Shown here: positions 14,908 through 26,949 of the stretch, piece after piece | How positions within the stretch are numbered: the stretch's first letter is position 1 | Layout: every line of letters begins with the position of its first letter | Origin: DATJIG01 sp050260515 | GTDB taxonomy: Bacteria; Pseudomonadota; Alphaproteobacteria; SMXQ01 | Direction: 5' to 3' | DNA length: 64,000 bases | Assembly (NCBI GenBank): GCA_050260515.1 | Contig: JBLNCI010000013.1 | Location: forward strand, 62,001 to 126,000 | Notes under the pieces: generated by a model | Database searches by the model: none | Seen by the model: only the letters and a program-made list of their open reading frames with translations | Told to the model about the DNA's origin: nothing | Program-made: the position numbers and the translations under genes

Positions 14908-16248
14908 CTACACGCGCTCCAGCGCGACGATCGCCGACACCACGCGCTCGACGGCGGCGGCGACGACCGCCTGGTCGTCGCCCTCGGCCATCACCCGCAC
15001 CAGCGGCTCCGTCCCGGACGGCCGCACCAGCAGGCGGCCGCCGTTGCCGAGCGCGGCCTCGGCCTCGCGGACGGCACGGCGCACCGCCTGCGCCTCGAGC
15101 GCCGACGGTTCCGCCGAAACGTTCTTCAGGAGTTGCGGCACAGGCGTGAACAGCCGGGCGACGGCGCTCGCCGGCTTCCTGGCTTCGACGCACGCGGCAA
15201 GCACCTGGAGCGCGGCGATCAGCCCGTCGCCGGTGGTCGCGTAGTCCGACAGCACGATGTGACCCGACTGCTCGCCGCCGACGTTGATTCCGGATTCGCG
15301 CATCTTCTCGGTGACGTAGCGGTCGCCGACGTTGGTGCGCACGAGCGACAGCCCGAGGCCGCCGAGATAGCGCTCGAGGCCGAGGTTCGACATCACCGTC
15401 GCGCAGATCGCCTCGCCGCGGAGGCGGCCGGTGCGCTGCCACACCGACGCGATCAGCGCCATCAACTGATCGCCATCGAGCAGCGATCCGGTCTCGTCGG
15501 CCATGACGACCCGATCGGCGTCGCCGTCGAGCGCCAGTCCGAAATCCGCCTTGTGCGCGCGGACCGCCGCTTGCATCGCCGCGGGGTACGTGGACCCGCA
15601 GTCCTGGTTGATGTTGAAGCCGTTCGGCTCGACGCCGATGGCGATGACCTCGGCGCCGAGCTCGCGCAGCACGAGGGGCGCGACCTTGTAGGCGGCGCCG
15701 TGGGCGCAGTCGACGACGACGCGAAGGCCGTCGAGAGTGAGCCCCTTGGGGAAGCTGCTCTTGACGGATTCGATGTAACGCCCGACGGCGTCGTCGAGGC
15801 GCTGGGCCCGGCCGAGCTGCGACGGCTCGGCGAGACCGTCGTAGGCCTGCATGCGCTGCTCGATCCGCGCCTCGACCTCGTCCGAGAGCTTGAAGCCGTC
15901 GGGGCCGAACAGCTTGATGCCGTTGTCCTGATAGGGGTTGTGCGACGCCGAGATGACGACGCCGAGGTCGGCGCGCATGCTCCGCGTCAGCATCGCCACG
16001 GCGGGCGTCGGGAGCGGGCCGAGCAGGAACACGTCCATGCCGACGGAGATGAAGCCCGCCGTCAGCGCCGGCTCCAGCATGTAGCCCGAGAGCCGCGTGT
16101 CCTTGCCGATGACGACCCGGTGGCGGTGGCCGCCCCGGGTGAACTCGGCGCCCGCGGCGCGCCCCACCGCGAGCGCGATGTCGGCCGTCATCGGCGCCAC
16201 GTTCGCGGTGCCGCGGATGCCGTCGGTGCCGAAGAAGTTGCGAGTCAT
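14908..16248 (-). CDS. glmM: Phosphoglucosamine mutase
   Basis: GlmM converts glucosamine-6-phosphate to glucosamine-1-phosphate on the route to UDP-GlcNAc, peptidoglycan and lipopolysaccharide. The 446-residue product has NFFGTDGIRG at the start, the active serine in ISASHNPYQDNG, the metal loop DGDADRV and the C-terminal phosphate-binding RPSGTEPLVRVM. All are intact. It follows folP by about 90 bases; the ftsH-folP-glmM order is widely conserved in bacteria and supports a shared transcript. Confidence 0.97.
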   Translation of the reverse strand: MTRNFFGTDGIRGTANVAPMTADIALAVGRAAGAEFTRGGHRHRVVIGKDTRLSGYMLEPALTAGFISVGMDVFLLGPLPTPAVAMLTRSMRADLGVVISASHNPYQDNGIKLFGPDGFKLSDEVEARIEQRMQAYDGLAEPSQLGRAQRLDDAVGRYIESVKSSFPKGLTLDGLRVVVDCAHGAAYKVAPLVLRELGAEVIAIGVEPNGFNINQDCGSTYPAAMQAAVRAHKADFGLALDGDADRVVMADETGSLLDGDQLMALIASVWQRTGRLRGEAICATVMSNLGLERYLGGLGLSLVRTNVGDRYVTEKMRESGINVGGEQSGHIVLSDYATTGDGLIAALQVLAACVEARKPASAVARLFTPVPQLLKNVSAEPSALEAQAVRRAVREAEAALGNGGRLLVRPSGTEPLVRVMAEGDDQAVVAAAVERVVSAIVALERV

Positions 16249-16340
16249 CAGGTACGCCGGTTCAGTCGCGATGCGGCGGAAGCTTACAGGATGACGCGCG
16301 GCGAGGCGAGCCCGCGGACGGCGGGAAATGCCTCGAATTG

Positions 16341-17459
16341 TTACGAAACGTTACGCACGGCGCGCCACAGCGCGATGGCCTGGGCGCTCTCCGCGACATC
16401 GTGGACGCGCACCACGTCGGCGCCCTGATCGAGGCCGTGGAGCATCAAGGCGAGGGATCCCGGCACGCGCTGCTTCGGAATCTCTACGCCGGCGACGCGG
16501 CCAATGACGCTCTTGCGCGAGACGCCGAGCAGCACGGCGACGCCGAGGCCCTTGAGCAGCGCGAGCTGCCGCAGGATTGCGAGGTTGTGGTCGAGCGTCT
16601 TGCCGAAGCCGATGCCGGGATCGACCATGATCGACCGCCGCGGGATTCCGGCGGCGATCGCCGCGGCGACCCGCGCCTCGAGATAGTCGAACACATCGAG
16701 CGCGGGATCGGCGTAGCGCGGATCGACCTGCATCACCTTGGGATCGCCGAGCGCGTGCATCAGCACGACGGCGGCGCGGGACCCGGCGACGGTCGCGAGG
16801 GTCGCCGCGTCGTACGTACCGCCGCTGATGTCGTTGACGATGCGAGCGCCGGCATCGAGCGCGGCAGCCATCACCGGCGCCTTGCGCGTATCGATCGAGA
16901 CGAGCCGGCCGTCGCCCGCGAGCGCCTCGACGACCGGGACGACGCGCGCCCTCTCTTCCTCTGCCGGCACGGGCTCGGCGCCCGGCCGCGTGGATTCGCC
17001 GCCGATGTCGAGGAGATCGGCGCCGGCCGCAACCTGGGCGCGGGCGCGGGCGATCGCGGCCTCGGCGGTCGCGTAATCGCCGCCGTCGGAGAAGCTGTCG
17101 GGGGTGACGTTGACGACGCCCATGACGCGCGGACGATCGAGCGCGAGACCGGCAAACGGCTCGAGTGGCTCGGCGTAGGCGACGAAGAAGGAGTCGATGC
17201 GATCGGCGGCGGAAGGGCCGATGCGACCCGCCCAGCGGCGCAGCGCGGACGCCGACACGCGGTGCCGGACGATACACTCGCCCGTGCGCACGGCGAGCTC
17301 CATGGCGGTGAACCAGCCGTGCCCGCCGGCAAACGGTTCGGCGGCGTCGGCGGGGCGCTCGCCCCAGACGATCCCGAGCGGCCGCGCGTAGAGCCGAGCC
17401 GCCGGGTCGAGGGCGCTTGGCAGCGCACCCGACTCCGGCGCGGACGTGTCAGTCAGCAT
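16341..17459 (-). CDS. folP: Dihydropteroate synthase
   Basis: FolP condenses p-aminobenzoate with the pterin pyrophosphate in folate synthesis and is the sulphonamide target. The family motifs NVTPDSFSDGG and GGESTRPGA are present, with the C-terminal LLGVSRKS and VRVHDV segments. The 372-residue product has about 105 extra N-terminal residues ahead of the TIM-barrel. Alphaproteobacterial members often carry this extension, so I keep the long start, although an internal start is possible. It starts 13 bases after ftsH ends. Confidence 0.94.
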   Translation of the reverse strand: MLTDTSAPESGALPSALDPAARLYARPLGIVWGERPADAAEPFAGGHGWFTAMELAVRTGECIVRHRVSASALRRWAGRIGPSAADRIDSFFVAYAEPLEPFAGLALDRPRVMGVVNVTPDSFSDGGDYATAEAAIARARAQVAAGADLLDIGGESTRPGAEPVPAEEERARVVPVVEALAGDGRLVSIDTRKAPVMAAALDAGARIVNDISGGTYDAATLATVAGSRAAVVLMHALGDPKVMQVDPRYADPALDVFDYLEARVAAAIAAGIPRRSIMVDPGIGFGKTLDHNLAILRQLALLKGLGVAVLLGVSRKSVIGRVAGVEIPKQRVPGSLALMLHGLDQGADVVRVHDVAESAQAIALWRAVRNVS

Positions 17460-17471
17460 GAGACCCGCGGA

Positions 17472-19406
<1,935 letters not shown>

Positions 19407-19507
19407 TGCGATGGCCCCGTTGGGCGGGGTTGATGATCGGCCCCCGCGGCCGGCGCGCCAATGGGGCGCGAATCAATTTGTTAACTTAGATAGTGACGCC
19501 CCTGGCC

Positions 19508-21046
19508 TTAAACAAGCATGAAGCCCGCCTGGGAACCAGCGAGAAAGCCGGGGCCAACCAAGGGTAGCGAGGGGGCGAAATAGGCCGAAACCTCCCCATT
19601 TCCGTCACCTACGGTATCAGCGGCCCCGGAGGGGCGTCCATAGCCGAAGACCGGGATGCCGGCTACCCGGCCTGACCGGTCCACCAGTGCTGGAACGGTG
19701 GCCCGGACCCGACGCGGCAGGTCGGCGAGCCACCGGGCCCCCGGCCCGCCGTCCGCCAAGAGGCGCCGGGCGGAGCCCTCGCCGAGCGCCGTGATCGTCA
19801 GGACCCCGTTCTTACCGCGCCGCCGCACGCGGATCCGGAAGCGTCCATCCCACTCGTAGTCGCCCGCCGCGTGGATCGCGACCGGCTCGCCGAGCGCGGC
19901 AGGCTCGCGGACGAACAGCAGCACATCGCCCCGCTCGCGCACGGCCATCACACCGCCAAGCGTCCCAAGCACGGCCTCGGCGGCTCCCGCCCTCGCCGGC
20001 CGCTCGGCGGCCACAAGCCGGGTCAGCATCGCCTCGCTGCCCTCGCGCCGCGGCACGTAGCTCAGTCCCCCCACGGCCGCGACGATGCGCGCGACCGTCC
20101 TCAGCGCGATCTCCTCGGGAGCGCTCCGCAGCGCCGCCGCGTCGAGCCGCACGAAGCCTGCCTCGTAGGGAGTCGCCGACCGGGCAAGAAATTCGCCGGT
20201 CACGAGTTCGAGCGTCTCCCGTGCCCGGCGCAACCGCGCGGCGGTGTCCCCGAGGCGCTCCGTCGTCATGCCTTCCCCCGCCAGCAAGGGTGCGAGCGCC
20301 CTCAATCTCACGCGGGCAAAGCTGCGGTTGCGATTGGACGGATCCTCCACCCAGTCCTGGCCCGCCCGGCGCAGCGTCGCCTCGAGCCGCGCGCGCGCCA
20401 CGCTCAGCAGTGGACGGAGCAGACGAACTCCATGGGTCTCGGCGATGGGCGCCATGGCGGCCAATCCGTCGACCCCGCTGCCGCGGCCGAGACGCATCAG
20501 CAGGGTTTCCGCCTGATCGTCGCGATGATGGGCGAGCAGCAGGTGCAGCACGCCATGCGAGGTGCACCATCCGGTCATCAGCCGATAGCGCGCGCCGCGG
20601 GCGCGGGCCTGGAGATTGGAGAGCCCTTTCATCGGATCGCGGCGCCAGGTCAGGATGACATGAGCGATGCCGTGCTCGGCCATCCACCGCCCCACGGCTC
20701 TCGCCTCGGCGCCCGATTCGGGACGCAGCCCGTGATCCACGGTCAGCGCAACGACATGACCGCCGCGGCGCCGCGCCCACGCGTCGGCAAGCAGCGCCAG
20801 CGCCATGCTGTCGGCACCTCCGGACACGGCGACCGCGAGCACGGGCTTCGATTCGAAGGGGCCGAGCGCGCGGAGCGCCGCCGCAAAGGTCGATGCGTCG
20901 ACCGGACGCGCCTCGCCGCGGCCGGTGCCGGCGTCGGCGGGGCGGTTCAGCCGCAGGCGAGCTTCTTCCGCTCGGCCTGGACGCTCGACTTCGTCGCGTC
21001 GCTGGCCTTCGGATACTCGCGCAGAAGGCGGGCGTAGGATTCGCAC
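19508..21046 (-). CDS. tilS: tRNA(Ile)-lysidine synthetase
   Basis: TilS attaches lysine to C34 of the tRNA-Ile that reads AUA, changing it from Met to Ile identity. The PP-loop SGGADSMALALL is intact near residue 75 of this frame. The start is uncertain. No ATG, GTG or TTG lies between the stop of cpoB (20947) and the PP-loop region. GTG 21046 would overlap cpoB by 100 bases, while a CTG at 20950 overlaps the cpoB stop (CTGA) and would give about 480 residues. Essential function makes a real start certain; its codon is not. It precedes ftsH. Confidence 0.9.
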   Translation of the reverse strand: MRILRPPSARVSEGQRRDEVERPGRAEEARLRLNRPADAGTGRGEARPVDASTFAAALRALGPFESKPVLAVAVSGGADSMALALLADAWARRRGGHVVALTVDHGLRPESGAEARAVGRWMAEHGIAHVILTWRRDPMKGLSNLQARARGARYRLMTGWCTSHGVLHLLLAHHRDDQAETLLMRLGRGSGVDGLAAMAPIAETHGVRLLRPLLSVARARLEATLRRAGQDWVEDPSNRNRSFARVRLRALAPLLAGEGMTTERLGDTAARLRRARETLELVTGEFLARSATPYEAGFVRLDAAALRSAPEEIALRTVARIVAAVGGLSYVPRREGSEAMLTRLVAAERPARAGAAEAVLGTLGGVMAVRERGDVLLFVREPAALGEPVAIHAAGDYEWDGRFRIRVRRRGKNGVLTITALGEGSARRLLADGGPGARWLADLPRRVRATVPALVDRSGRVAGIPVFGYGRPSGAADTVGDGNGEVSAYFAPSLPLVGPGFLAGSQAGFMLV

Positions 21047-21963
21047 GCGTCCTTCTTTCGGTTGATACCGGCCAGGCTGCGGCCGAGGTAGAGGAGATTC
21101 TCCGGGGCGCGCTGGGCCTGCGGATACTTCTGATATCCCTCGGCGAACGCGCGCACCGCATCGTTGAAGTTGTTGCGGGCGAAGTACGTGCGCCCGAGCC
21201 AGTACTGGGCGTTGCTCGCCAGCGGATCGTTGGGGTGCTGCTCGAGGAACGCTTTCAGCGCCCGCTCGGCGCCCGGATAGTCGTTTTGGTTGAGCAGGCT
21301 GAAGGCGTAGGCGTACTGGTCCTTGGGCGCGCCGGGCGGCAGCGCCGCCTGTTGCTGCGGCGCTGCCGCTGGCGCGGCCCCCATCTCCTCGGGCGTGAGC
21401 GGCGCCGAGCCCGGCGCCGGAGCGTTCATCGTGGCGTCGCCGCCGGCGTCGGAGATCTGCCCGAGCGACCGGGGCTGGGTCGTGTTGGTAGGCGCGGCAC
21501 GCGGAGCGGCCGGTGCCGGCGCCGCCGCGGGGGAAGCGGCAGGTGCCCCGCCGCTCGCGGCGGGCGATCCGCCCCGCTCGATCGCGCCGAGCCGGTAATC
21601 GACGTCCGACGACAGCTTGTCGAGGCGGTCGCTCACGGACTTGGTCTGGAAGACCGCCTCCTCAAGCTGCCCGCGCAGCGCCTGAAGCTGCTCTTCCATT
21701 TCCTGGAGCCGCAATTCGATGGTGGTCGCCGACGAGCCGGCGACCGGCGCCGCGGCGCCAGACCGCGCGGCCGGCGCGCCGCCGCCCTGGTAGACCTGGC
21801 GCTGCAGCGTCGTCACATCGCGTTGCAGGCGATCGACGCGATCGAGCAACGTGCGGATGTCGTCGTTCGAGGATTGGGCCCGAGCCGGCGCGTGGGGCGC
21901 GGAGACGAGCAGCGCGCCGAGCGCCGCACAGGCGAGAAGCTTGGTGAAATGACGCTGGTTCAT
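20947..21963 (-). CDS. cpoB: Tol-Pal system periplasmic protein CpoB (YbgF)
   Basis: The 338-residue product has a signal peptide (cleavage after ARAQ, about residue 27), a coiled-coil N-terminal part (about 30-110), an Ala/Pro-rich linker and three C-terminal TPR-like repeats (about 215-338). CpoB coordinates peptidoglycan synthesis with outer-membrane constriction through TolA. ATG 21963 is chosen because it begins the signal peptide; the frame extends to 21993 without a better start. It follows pal by about 250 bases and overlaps tilS at its stop. Confidence 0.92.
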   Translation of the reverse strand: MNQRHFTKLLACAALGALLVSAPHAPARAQSSNDDIRTLLDRVDRLQRDVTTLQRQVYQGGGAPAARSGAAAPVAGSSATTIELRLQEMEEQLQALRGQLEEAVFQTKSVSDRLDKLSSDVDYRLGAIERGGSPAASGGAPAASPAAAPAPAAPRAAPTNTTQPRSLGQISDAGGDATMNAPAPGSAPLTPEEMGAAPAAAPQQQAALPPGAPKDQYAYAFSLLNQNDYPGAERALKAFLEQHPNDPLASNAQYWLGRTYFARNNFNDAVRAFAEGYQKYPQAQRAPENLLYLGRSLAGINRKKDACESYARLLREYPKASDATKSSVQAERKKLACG

Positions 21964-22215
21964 GGGCGTACCGTTGGATGGCAGTGCTGGCATCGGGTCA
22001 GCGCTCGCCGATGTCGGCCGCCTGCCCGTCCGGCCCGAGCGACGCTATCTCGGACCGCATCAGGGCAAATTTAAGGCGCGGCCCGACTGTGAGCCAGCGC
22101 GAACGGCACACCCGATCAGGCGAGACGCGGGGCGACGCGGCGCAAGAAGAAAGGCGCCTGCCGGGGGTCTCCCGACAGGCGCCTCGTTCCGAGCGCCGTA
22201 CGCAGGTGCCTGTCC

Positions 22216-22716
22216 TCAGCTCCCCGCCCGCGGCTGCTTGACGACCGTGACAGCGCGACGATTCTGCCGCCAGGCCTCTTCGTTCGAGCCCAACGCCTCC
22301 GGACGCTCCTTGCCGTAGGAGATCGTGTCGATCCGGTTCGGGTTGATGCCGGCGGCAACGAGGTAGTTCTTCGCCGCGGCGGCGCGCTTCGCACCGAGCG
22401 CCAAGTTGTACTCGCGCGTGCCGCGCTCGTCAGCATGACCTTCGACGGTCACGGTGACCTGCGGGAAGCGCTTCAGCCACTCGGCCTGACGGTCGAGCGT
22501 CGCACGCTGGTCGGCACGGACATTCCACTTGTTGAAGTCGAAGAACACGCGGTCTCCGACGTTCTGCTTCAGATCCTCTTGGCTGCCGGGAACGATCCGG
22601 GACGCGGACGTGCCCGCGCCGCCCTGGGCGTTCGCGTCACCAGCATTCTGCGACGACGATTCGCACGCGGCGAGGAGGAGGAGCGCGGCAAAAGCGCTCA
22701 GGAGTCGCAACGACAT
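22216..22716 (-). CDS. pal: Peptidoglycan-associated lipoprotein Pal
   Basis: Pal is an outer-membrane lipoprotein whose OmpA-like domain grips peptidoglycan and is pulled by TolA-TolB during division. The 166-residue protein has a lipobox ending LLLAAC at Cys18 and the OmpA signature with GHADERGTREYN and the RVDTISYGKERP-type segment. Length matches the family. It lies in the order ybgC-tolQ-tolR-tolA-tolB-pal-cpoB, the full standard cluster. The 235-base gap to tolB may hold a separate promoter. Confidence 0.96.
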   Translation of the reverse strand: MSLRLLSAFAALLLLAACESSSQNAGDANAQGGAGTSASRIVPGSQEDLKQNVGDRVFFDFNKWNVRADQRATLDRQAEWLKRFPQVTVTVEGHADERGTREYNLALGAKRAAAAKNYLVAAGINPNRIDTISYGKERPEALGSNEEAWRQNRRAVTVVKQPRAGS

Positions 22717-22951
22717 CTTTTTGATCCCCTTGTTTGGAGTCTGAACTGCGGACAGGACGTAGACGCTCGGATTATTGCGGCACGACCCCCGAGGGCCGTG
22801 TTGCCGGCCCGGCAGGGCTGAGGGTTATACGTCGCGGACCACCCGGACACCACCCCCTTACCGACTCATGCGCCAGATTCTGCGGGGCACGGATCCCCGC
22901 ACCCCCCATCTCCAACGCCAGCTTCGGTTCGTTCACTATAGCCGCCAACCC

Positions 22952-24304
22952 TCAGGGAATCAAGGGAGACCAGGCCGGATCGGAGGCATCCATCGGGGTC
23001 ACGGCCTGGCGCTCGTTATAGCCGGTGACGTCGATCGTGTAGAGCCGGGACGAGGACCCCCGCCCCTGGCGGTCGGCCGCGGTCTGGCGGAAGTACATCA
23101 GGACGCGGCCGTTGGGGGCCCAGGTCGGCCCCTCGACCAGGAAGCCGTTGGCCAGCAGCCGCTCGCCCGAGCCATCGGTCCGCATGACGCCGATGTAAAA
23201 CGCCCCTCCGGTCTGCTTGGTGAAGGCGATGAGGTCGCCGCGTGGCGACCACACCGGGGTGCCGTACGTGCCTTCGCCGCGGCTGATCCGCTGCACGCCC
23301 GAACCGTCGGCGTTCATCGTGTATATCTGCTGCGATCCGCCGCGGTCGGACTCGAAGGTGACGCGCTGGCCATCGGGCGAGAACGACGGCGCGGTGTCGA
23401 TCGCCGGATCGTTGGTGATGCGGCGGACGCTGCGGGTGCGCAGATCCATGATGTAGATGTCGCTGTTGCCGTCCTGCTCCGACGACATGATGACGCGGTT
23501 GCCGTCCGGCGAGAACCGCGGCGCGAAGGTCATGCCGGGGAAATCGCCGAGGATTTCCTGCTGGCCGGTGTCGATGTTGTAGAGGTACACGCGCGGCTTC
23601 CCGCCGACATACGACAGGTACGTGATCTCCTGCGTCGACGGCGAGAAGCGCGGCGTCAGCACCAGCGTGCTGCCCGAGGTCAGGAAGCGATGGTTCTCGC
23701 CGTCCTGGTCCATGATCGCGAGGCGCTTGGTGCGATTCTGGCGCGGCCCCGACTCCGCGACGTAGACGATGCGCGTGTCGAAGTAGCCGTCCTCGCCGGT
23801 GATCCGCTTGTAGACGGCGTCGGCGATGATGTGCGAGACGCGACGCCAGTCCTCGGGACGCGAGAAGTACGCGCGACCGACGAGATACTGCTCGGCGAAC
23901 ACGTCCCACAGCCGGAACTCGACCCGCACCTTGCCGTCGGGCTGGACCTGCGCCTGCCCGGAGACCAGCGCCTGGGCGCCGATGACACGCCAGTCACCGA
24001 ACCGCGGACCGGCCTTGAGCGACGCCGGAGTCTGGATGAACGACCCCGGATCGAGCGGCTTGAACAGACCCGAGCGCTCGAGATCGGCGCCGACCACGCG
24101 CGCGACGTCGCCGCCGACCTGGGTCTCGCGCGGGCTGTCGCCCTGGAACGGCACGATCGCGATCGGCATCGGCTGCAGGTTGCCGCGATTGACGTCGATC
24201 TTGAGCTCGGCCGACGCCGGCGCGACCGCGGCGATCAGGAGGGCTAGGGCCGCGGCGACGATCGCGGCATGGCGACGGAGCGTGAACGGCGCGGCAGTCG
24301 TCAT
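22952..24304 (-). CDS. tolB: Tol-Pal system beta-propeller protein TolB
   Basis: TolB is a periplasmic protein that binds Pal and TolA and helps outer-membrane constriction. The 450-residue product has a signal peptide ending near ASA (about residue 31), an alpha/beta domain beginning LKIDVNRGN, and repeated beta-propeller blades with recurring SPDG-type motifs (FSPDGNRV, FSPDGQRV). ATG 24304 is preferred to the GTG at 24313, which is too close to the AGGA sequence. It follows tolA by 48 bases. Confidence 0.96.
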   Translation of the reverse strand: MTTAAPFTLRRHAAIVAAALALLIAAVAPASAELKIDVNRGNLQPMPIAIVPFQGDSPRETQVGGDVARVVGADLERSGLFKPLDPGSFIQTPASLKAGPRFGDWRVIGAQALVSGQAQVQPDGKVRVEFRLWDVFAEQYLVGRAYFSRPEDWRRVSHIIADAVYKRITGEDGYFDTRIVYVAESGPRQNRTKRLAIMDQDGENHRFLTSGSTLVLTPRFSPSTQEITYLSYVGGKPRVYLYNIDTGQQEILGDFPGMTFAPRFSPDGNRVIMSSEQDGNSDIYIMDLRTRSVRRITNDPAIDTAPSFSPDGQRVTFESDRGGSQQIYTMNADGSGVQRISRGEGTYGTPVWSPRGDLIAFTKQTGGAFYIGVMRTDGSGERLLANGFLVEGPTWAPNGRVLMYFRQTAADRQGRGSSSRLYTIDVTGYNERQAVTPMDASDPAWSPLIP

Positions 24305-24352
24305 GATCGACACAATCCTGTCTTCTGTCGTTGGGGATGCGGGGAGACGCGA

Positions 24353-25231
24353 CTAACCGAGCATGTCGCGCGGGTTGAAGTTGATCGTCACCGACCGCCA
24401 CACGTCGTACTTCTTCGCCGGCAGGTCCTTGAGCGGATTGCAGCGCGGATTCAGCACGGCGCGCAAGGCGCTTTCCGCCGCGGTACGGTAGAACGGATCG
24501 CCCATGCGGCTCATGTCGGCGTATTCGGCGCGACGCACCGACCCGTCGGGATTGAACTCGACGTGGATCGACACGACAAGGTCGCGGGCGTCGCGCGCGC
24601 CGGCCGGCGGATTCCAGCACTCGATGTACTGGCGGCGGATCGCGTCGATCTCCGACATCGTGAGCTGCTCGTCGATCGCCTGCGCCTTCGGCGGGGCCGG
24701 AGGCGGCGGCGACGGTGTCTTCGCCGGTGTCGGTGTCGGCGTATCGCTCGCCGTCTTCTTCGGCGCGACGTCCTTCAGCAGATTCGCCACGAAGTCGTCG
24801 CGCGTGGGCTGCGGCTTCTTCTGCGGCTTGGCGTCGGCGAACCGCTGCTGCGGCTTCGGCGGCTCGGGGGCCTTCGCCGGCTCCTTTTTCTTGGGATCCG
24901 GGATGGGCTCGGCGTCGGGCTCCGGCACCTTCTCCGGCGCGGGAGTCGGCTCAGCCTTTGCCTGCTGCTGGGGAGGCGAAGGCTGCGGCGGAGTGGGCGT
25001 CGGCGGCTTCGGCGCCGGTTTCGCTTGCTGCGGCGGCTCGGGTGGCTTTGGCCGCGGCGGCTCGGGCGGCCGCTCCTGCGGACGCGCCGTCGTCTTGTCG
25101 GCGATCGTGACGATCTCGACCGGGATCGGCGTGTCCTCGGGAAGGTCGCGGATGAAGTGCGGCAGTCCAATGAGGACGATGGCGATCACCGCGAGGTGCA
25201 GCGCCGCCGAGTAGGCCATGCTGCGCCGCAT
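24353..25231 (-). CDS. tolA: TolA-type energy-transducing protein
   Basis: The 292-residue protein has an N-terminal transmembrane helix (about 5-24). A long Pro/Lys/Glu-rich region (about 50-170) should span the periplasm, and a C-terminal TolA/TonB-like globular domain (about 190-292) includes the WNPPAG segment. TolA passes proton-motive force from TolQR to TolB-Pal. The Pro-rich linker makes it look more TonB-like than the helical enterobacterial TolA, but its place between tolR and tolB settles the role. It starts 4 bases after tolR ends. Confidence 0.9.
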   Translation of the reverse strand: MRRSMAYSAALHLAVIAIVLIGLPHFIRDLPEDTPIPVEIVTIADKTTARPQERPPEPPRPKPPEPPQQAKPAPKPPTPTPPQPSPPQQQAKAEPTPAPEKVPEPDAEPIPDPKKKEPAKAPEPPKPQQRFADAKPQKKPQPTRDDFVANLLKDVAPKKTASDTPTPTPAKTPSPPPPAPPKAQAIDEQLTMSEIDAIRRQYIECWNPPAGARDARDLVVSIHVEFNPDGSVRRAEYADMSRMGDPFYRTAAESALRAVLNPRCNPLKDLPAKKYDVWRSVTINFNPRDMLG

Positions 25232-25235
25232 GGCG

Positions 25236-25718
<483 letters not shown>

Positions 25719-25719
25719 G

Positions 25720-26448
25720 TCACGCCTTCTCCTGTAGCTGCCGCGACAGGATGGCGACGAAGTCGCCGATGAAGGCTTCGAGGCGGCCGGAGTAGCGGCC
25801 GATGTCCCCGGAGATCTTGTTGTAGGCGATGACCGCCGGGATCGCGGCGACGAGGCCGATCGCGGTCGCGAACAGCGCCTCGGCGATGCCGGGCGCCACG
25901 ACCGCGAGCGACGTGTTCTTCGACACCGCGATCGAGGTGAAGCTGTTCATGATGCCCCACACCGTGCCGAACAGGCCGATGAACGGCGCCGTCGAACCCA
26001 CCGACGCGAGGAAGATCATGCGGTGCTCGATGCGATCCATTTCGCGGCTCATGGTCGTCACCATCACCCGCTCGACGCGGTCGCGCAGCGCGTGGCGGGC
26101 GGCTTCGGTCGTCACCAGACCTTTGGTGGTCGACCGGCGCCACTCGCGCATCGCCGCCGAGAACAGGCTTTCCATCGGATCGTCGGGACGGCCGCCGATG
26201 CGGTCGTAGAGGTCTTCGAGCGTGCCTTGGCCGCTCCAGAAGCTGTCCTCGAACTCGGTCGCCGCCGCCTCGAGCTGCCGCAGACGGCGGCTCTTCTCGA
26301 AGATGATCGCCCAGCACCAGAACGAAGCCATGATGAGCGCCACCATCACCGTCTTCACGACCCAGTCGGCCTGGATGAAGAGGTGCCAGATGGACACATG
26401 GGCGGCGGCGCCGCCCAGCCCGACGGCTTGAATCGCTGAGTCTTCCAT
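25720..26448 (-). CDS. tolQ: Tol-Pal system protein TolQ
   Basis: TolQ is the multi-helix subunit of the proton-driven motor for outer-membrane invagination. The 242-residue product has three transmembrane segments (about 25-47, 140-165 and 180-205). The MotA/TolQ/ExbB signature is visible as FIGLFGTVWGIMNSF and GIAEALFATAIGLVAAIPAVI. Length is normal. It follows ybgC by 6 bases. Confidence 0.96.
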   Translation of the reverse strand: MEDSAIQAVGLGGAAAHVSIWHLFIQADWVVKTVMVALIMASFWCWAIIFEKSRRLRQLEAAATEFEDSFWSGQGTLEDLYDRIGGRPDDPMESLFSAAMREWRRSTTKGLVTTEAARHALRDRVERVMVTTMSREMDRIEHRMIFLASVGSTAPFIGLFGTVWGIMNSFTSIAVSKNTSLAVVAPGIAEALFATAIGLVAAIPAVIAYNKISGDIGRYSGRLEAFIGDFVAILSRQLQEKA

Positions 26449-26454
26449 CGCTTC

Positions 26455-26949
26455 CTAAGCTCGCTTTGTCTTTGAAATTTGTGGCGAAATGGTGGCCATC
26501 GTGGGTCCAACGCCGCCGCCTCGCTCGGCCGATCCGCCGAGCCGCTCCGCGACCTCCCGCGGCATCCGCACGGGGCGGCCGGCACGAGGGCCTCCTGCCG
26601 TCACCGAGCAGATCTCGACCCTCATCGCCACCAGCGTCTCGCCTTCGCGGCGGATCGTCTGCTCCATGGTCAGCGACGCGCCGCCTATATCCACGGTTCG
26701 GGTGACGACTTCAAGCTCGTCGTCGAGCCTCGCCGGCACCCGGAAGTCCGCTTCGACGCGACGCACGACAAATTGAACGCCCGCGCTTGCCGCAAAGGCG
26801 CGCTGGTCGATGCCGATCGACCGCAACGCTTCGGTGCGTCCGCGCTCGGCGAACTTGAGGTAGTTCGCGTAGTACACGACGCCGGCGGTGTCGGTGTCCT
26901 CGTAGTAGACGCGGACGCGATGCACGAACGCCGGGACCGTGTCACTCAT
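26455..26949 (-). CDS. ybgC: Tol-Pal-associated acyl-CoA thioesterase
   Basis: YbgC is a hot-dog-fold thioesterase acting on short acyl-CoA or acyl-ACP, regularly the first gene of the tol cluster. The 164-residue product shows YYEDTDTAGVVYYANYLKFAER, in which the catalytic Asp lies in DTDTAG. The tail of about 25 residues is low complexity. Its start overlaps the end of ruvB by eight bases, so it is probably read from the ruv transcript as well as its own. Confidence 0.93.
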   Translation of the reverse strand: MSDTVPAFVHRVRVYYEDTDTAGVVYYANYLKFAERGRTEALRSIGIDQRAFAASAGVQFVVRRVEADFRVPARLDDELEVVTRTVDIGGASLTMEQTIRREGETLVAMRVEICSVTAGGPRAGRPVRMPREVAERLGGSAERGGGVGPTMATISPQISKTKRA

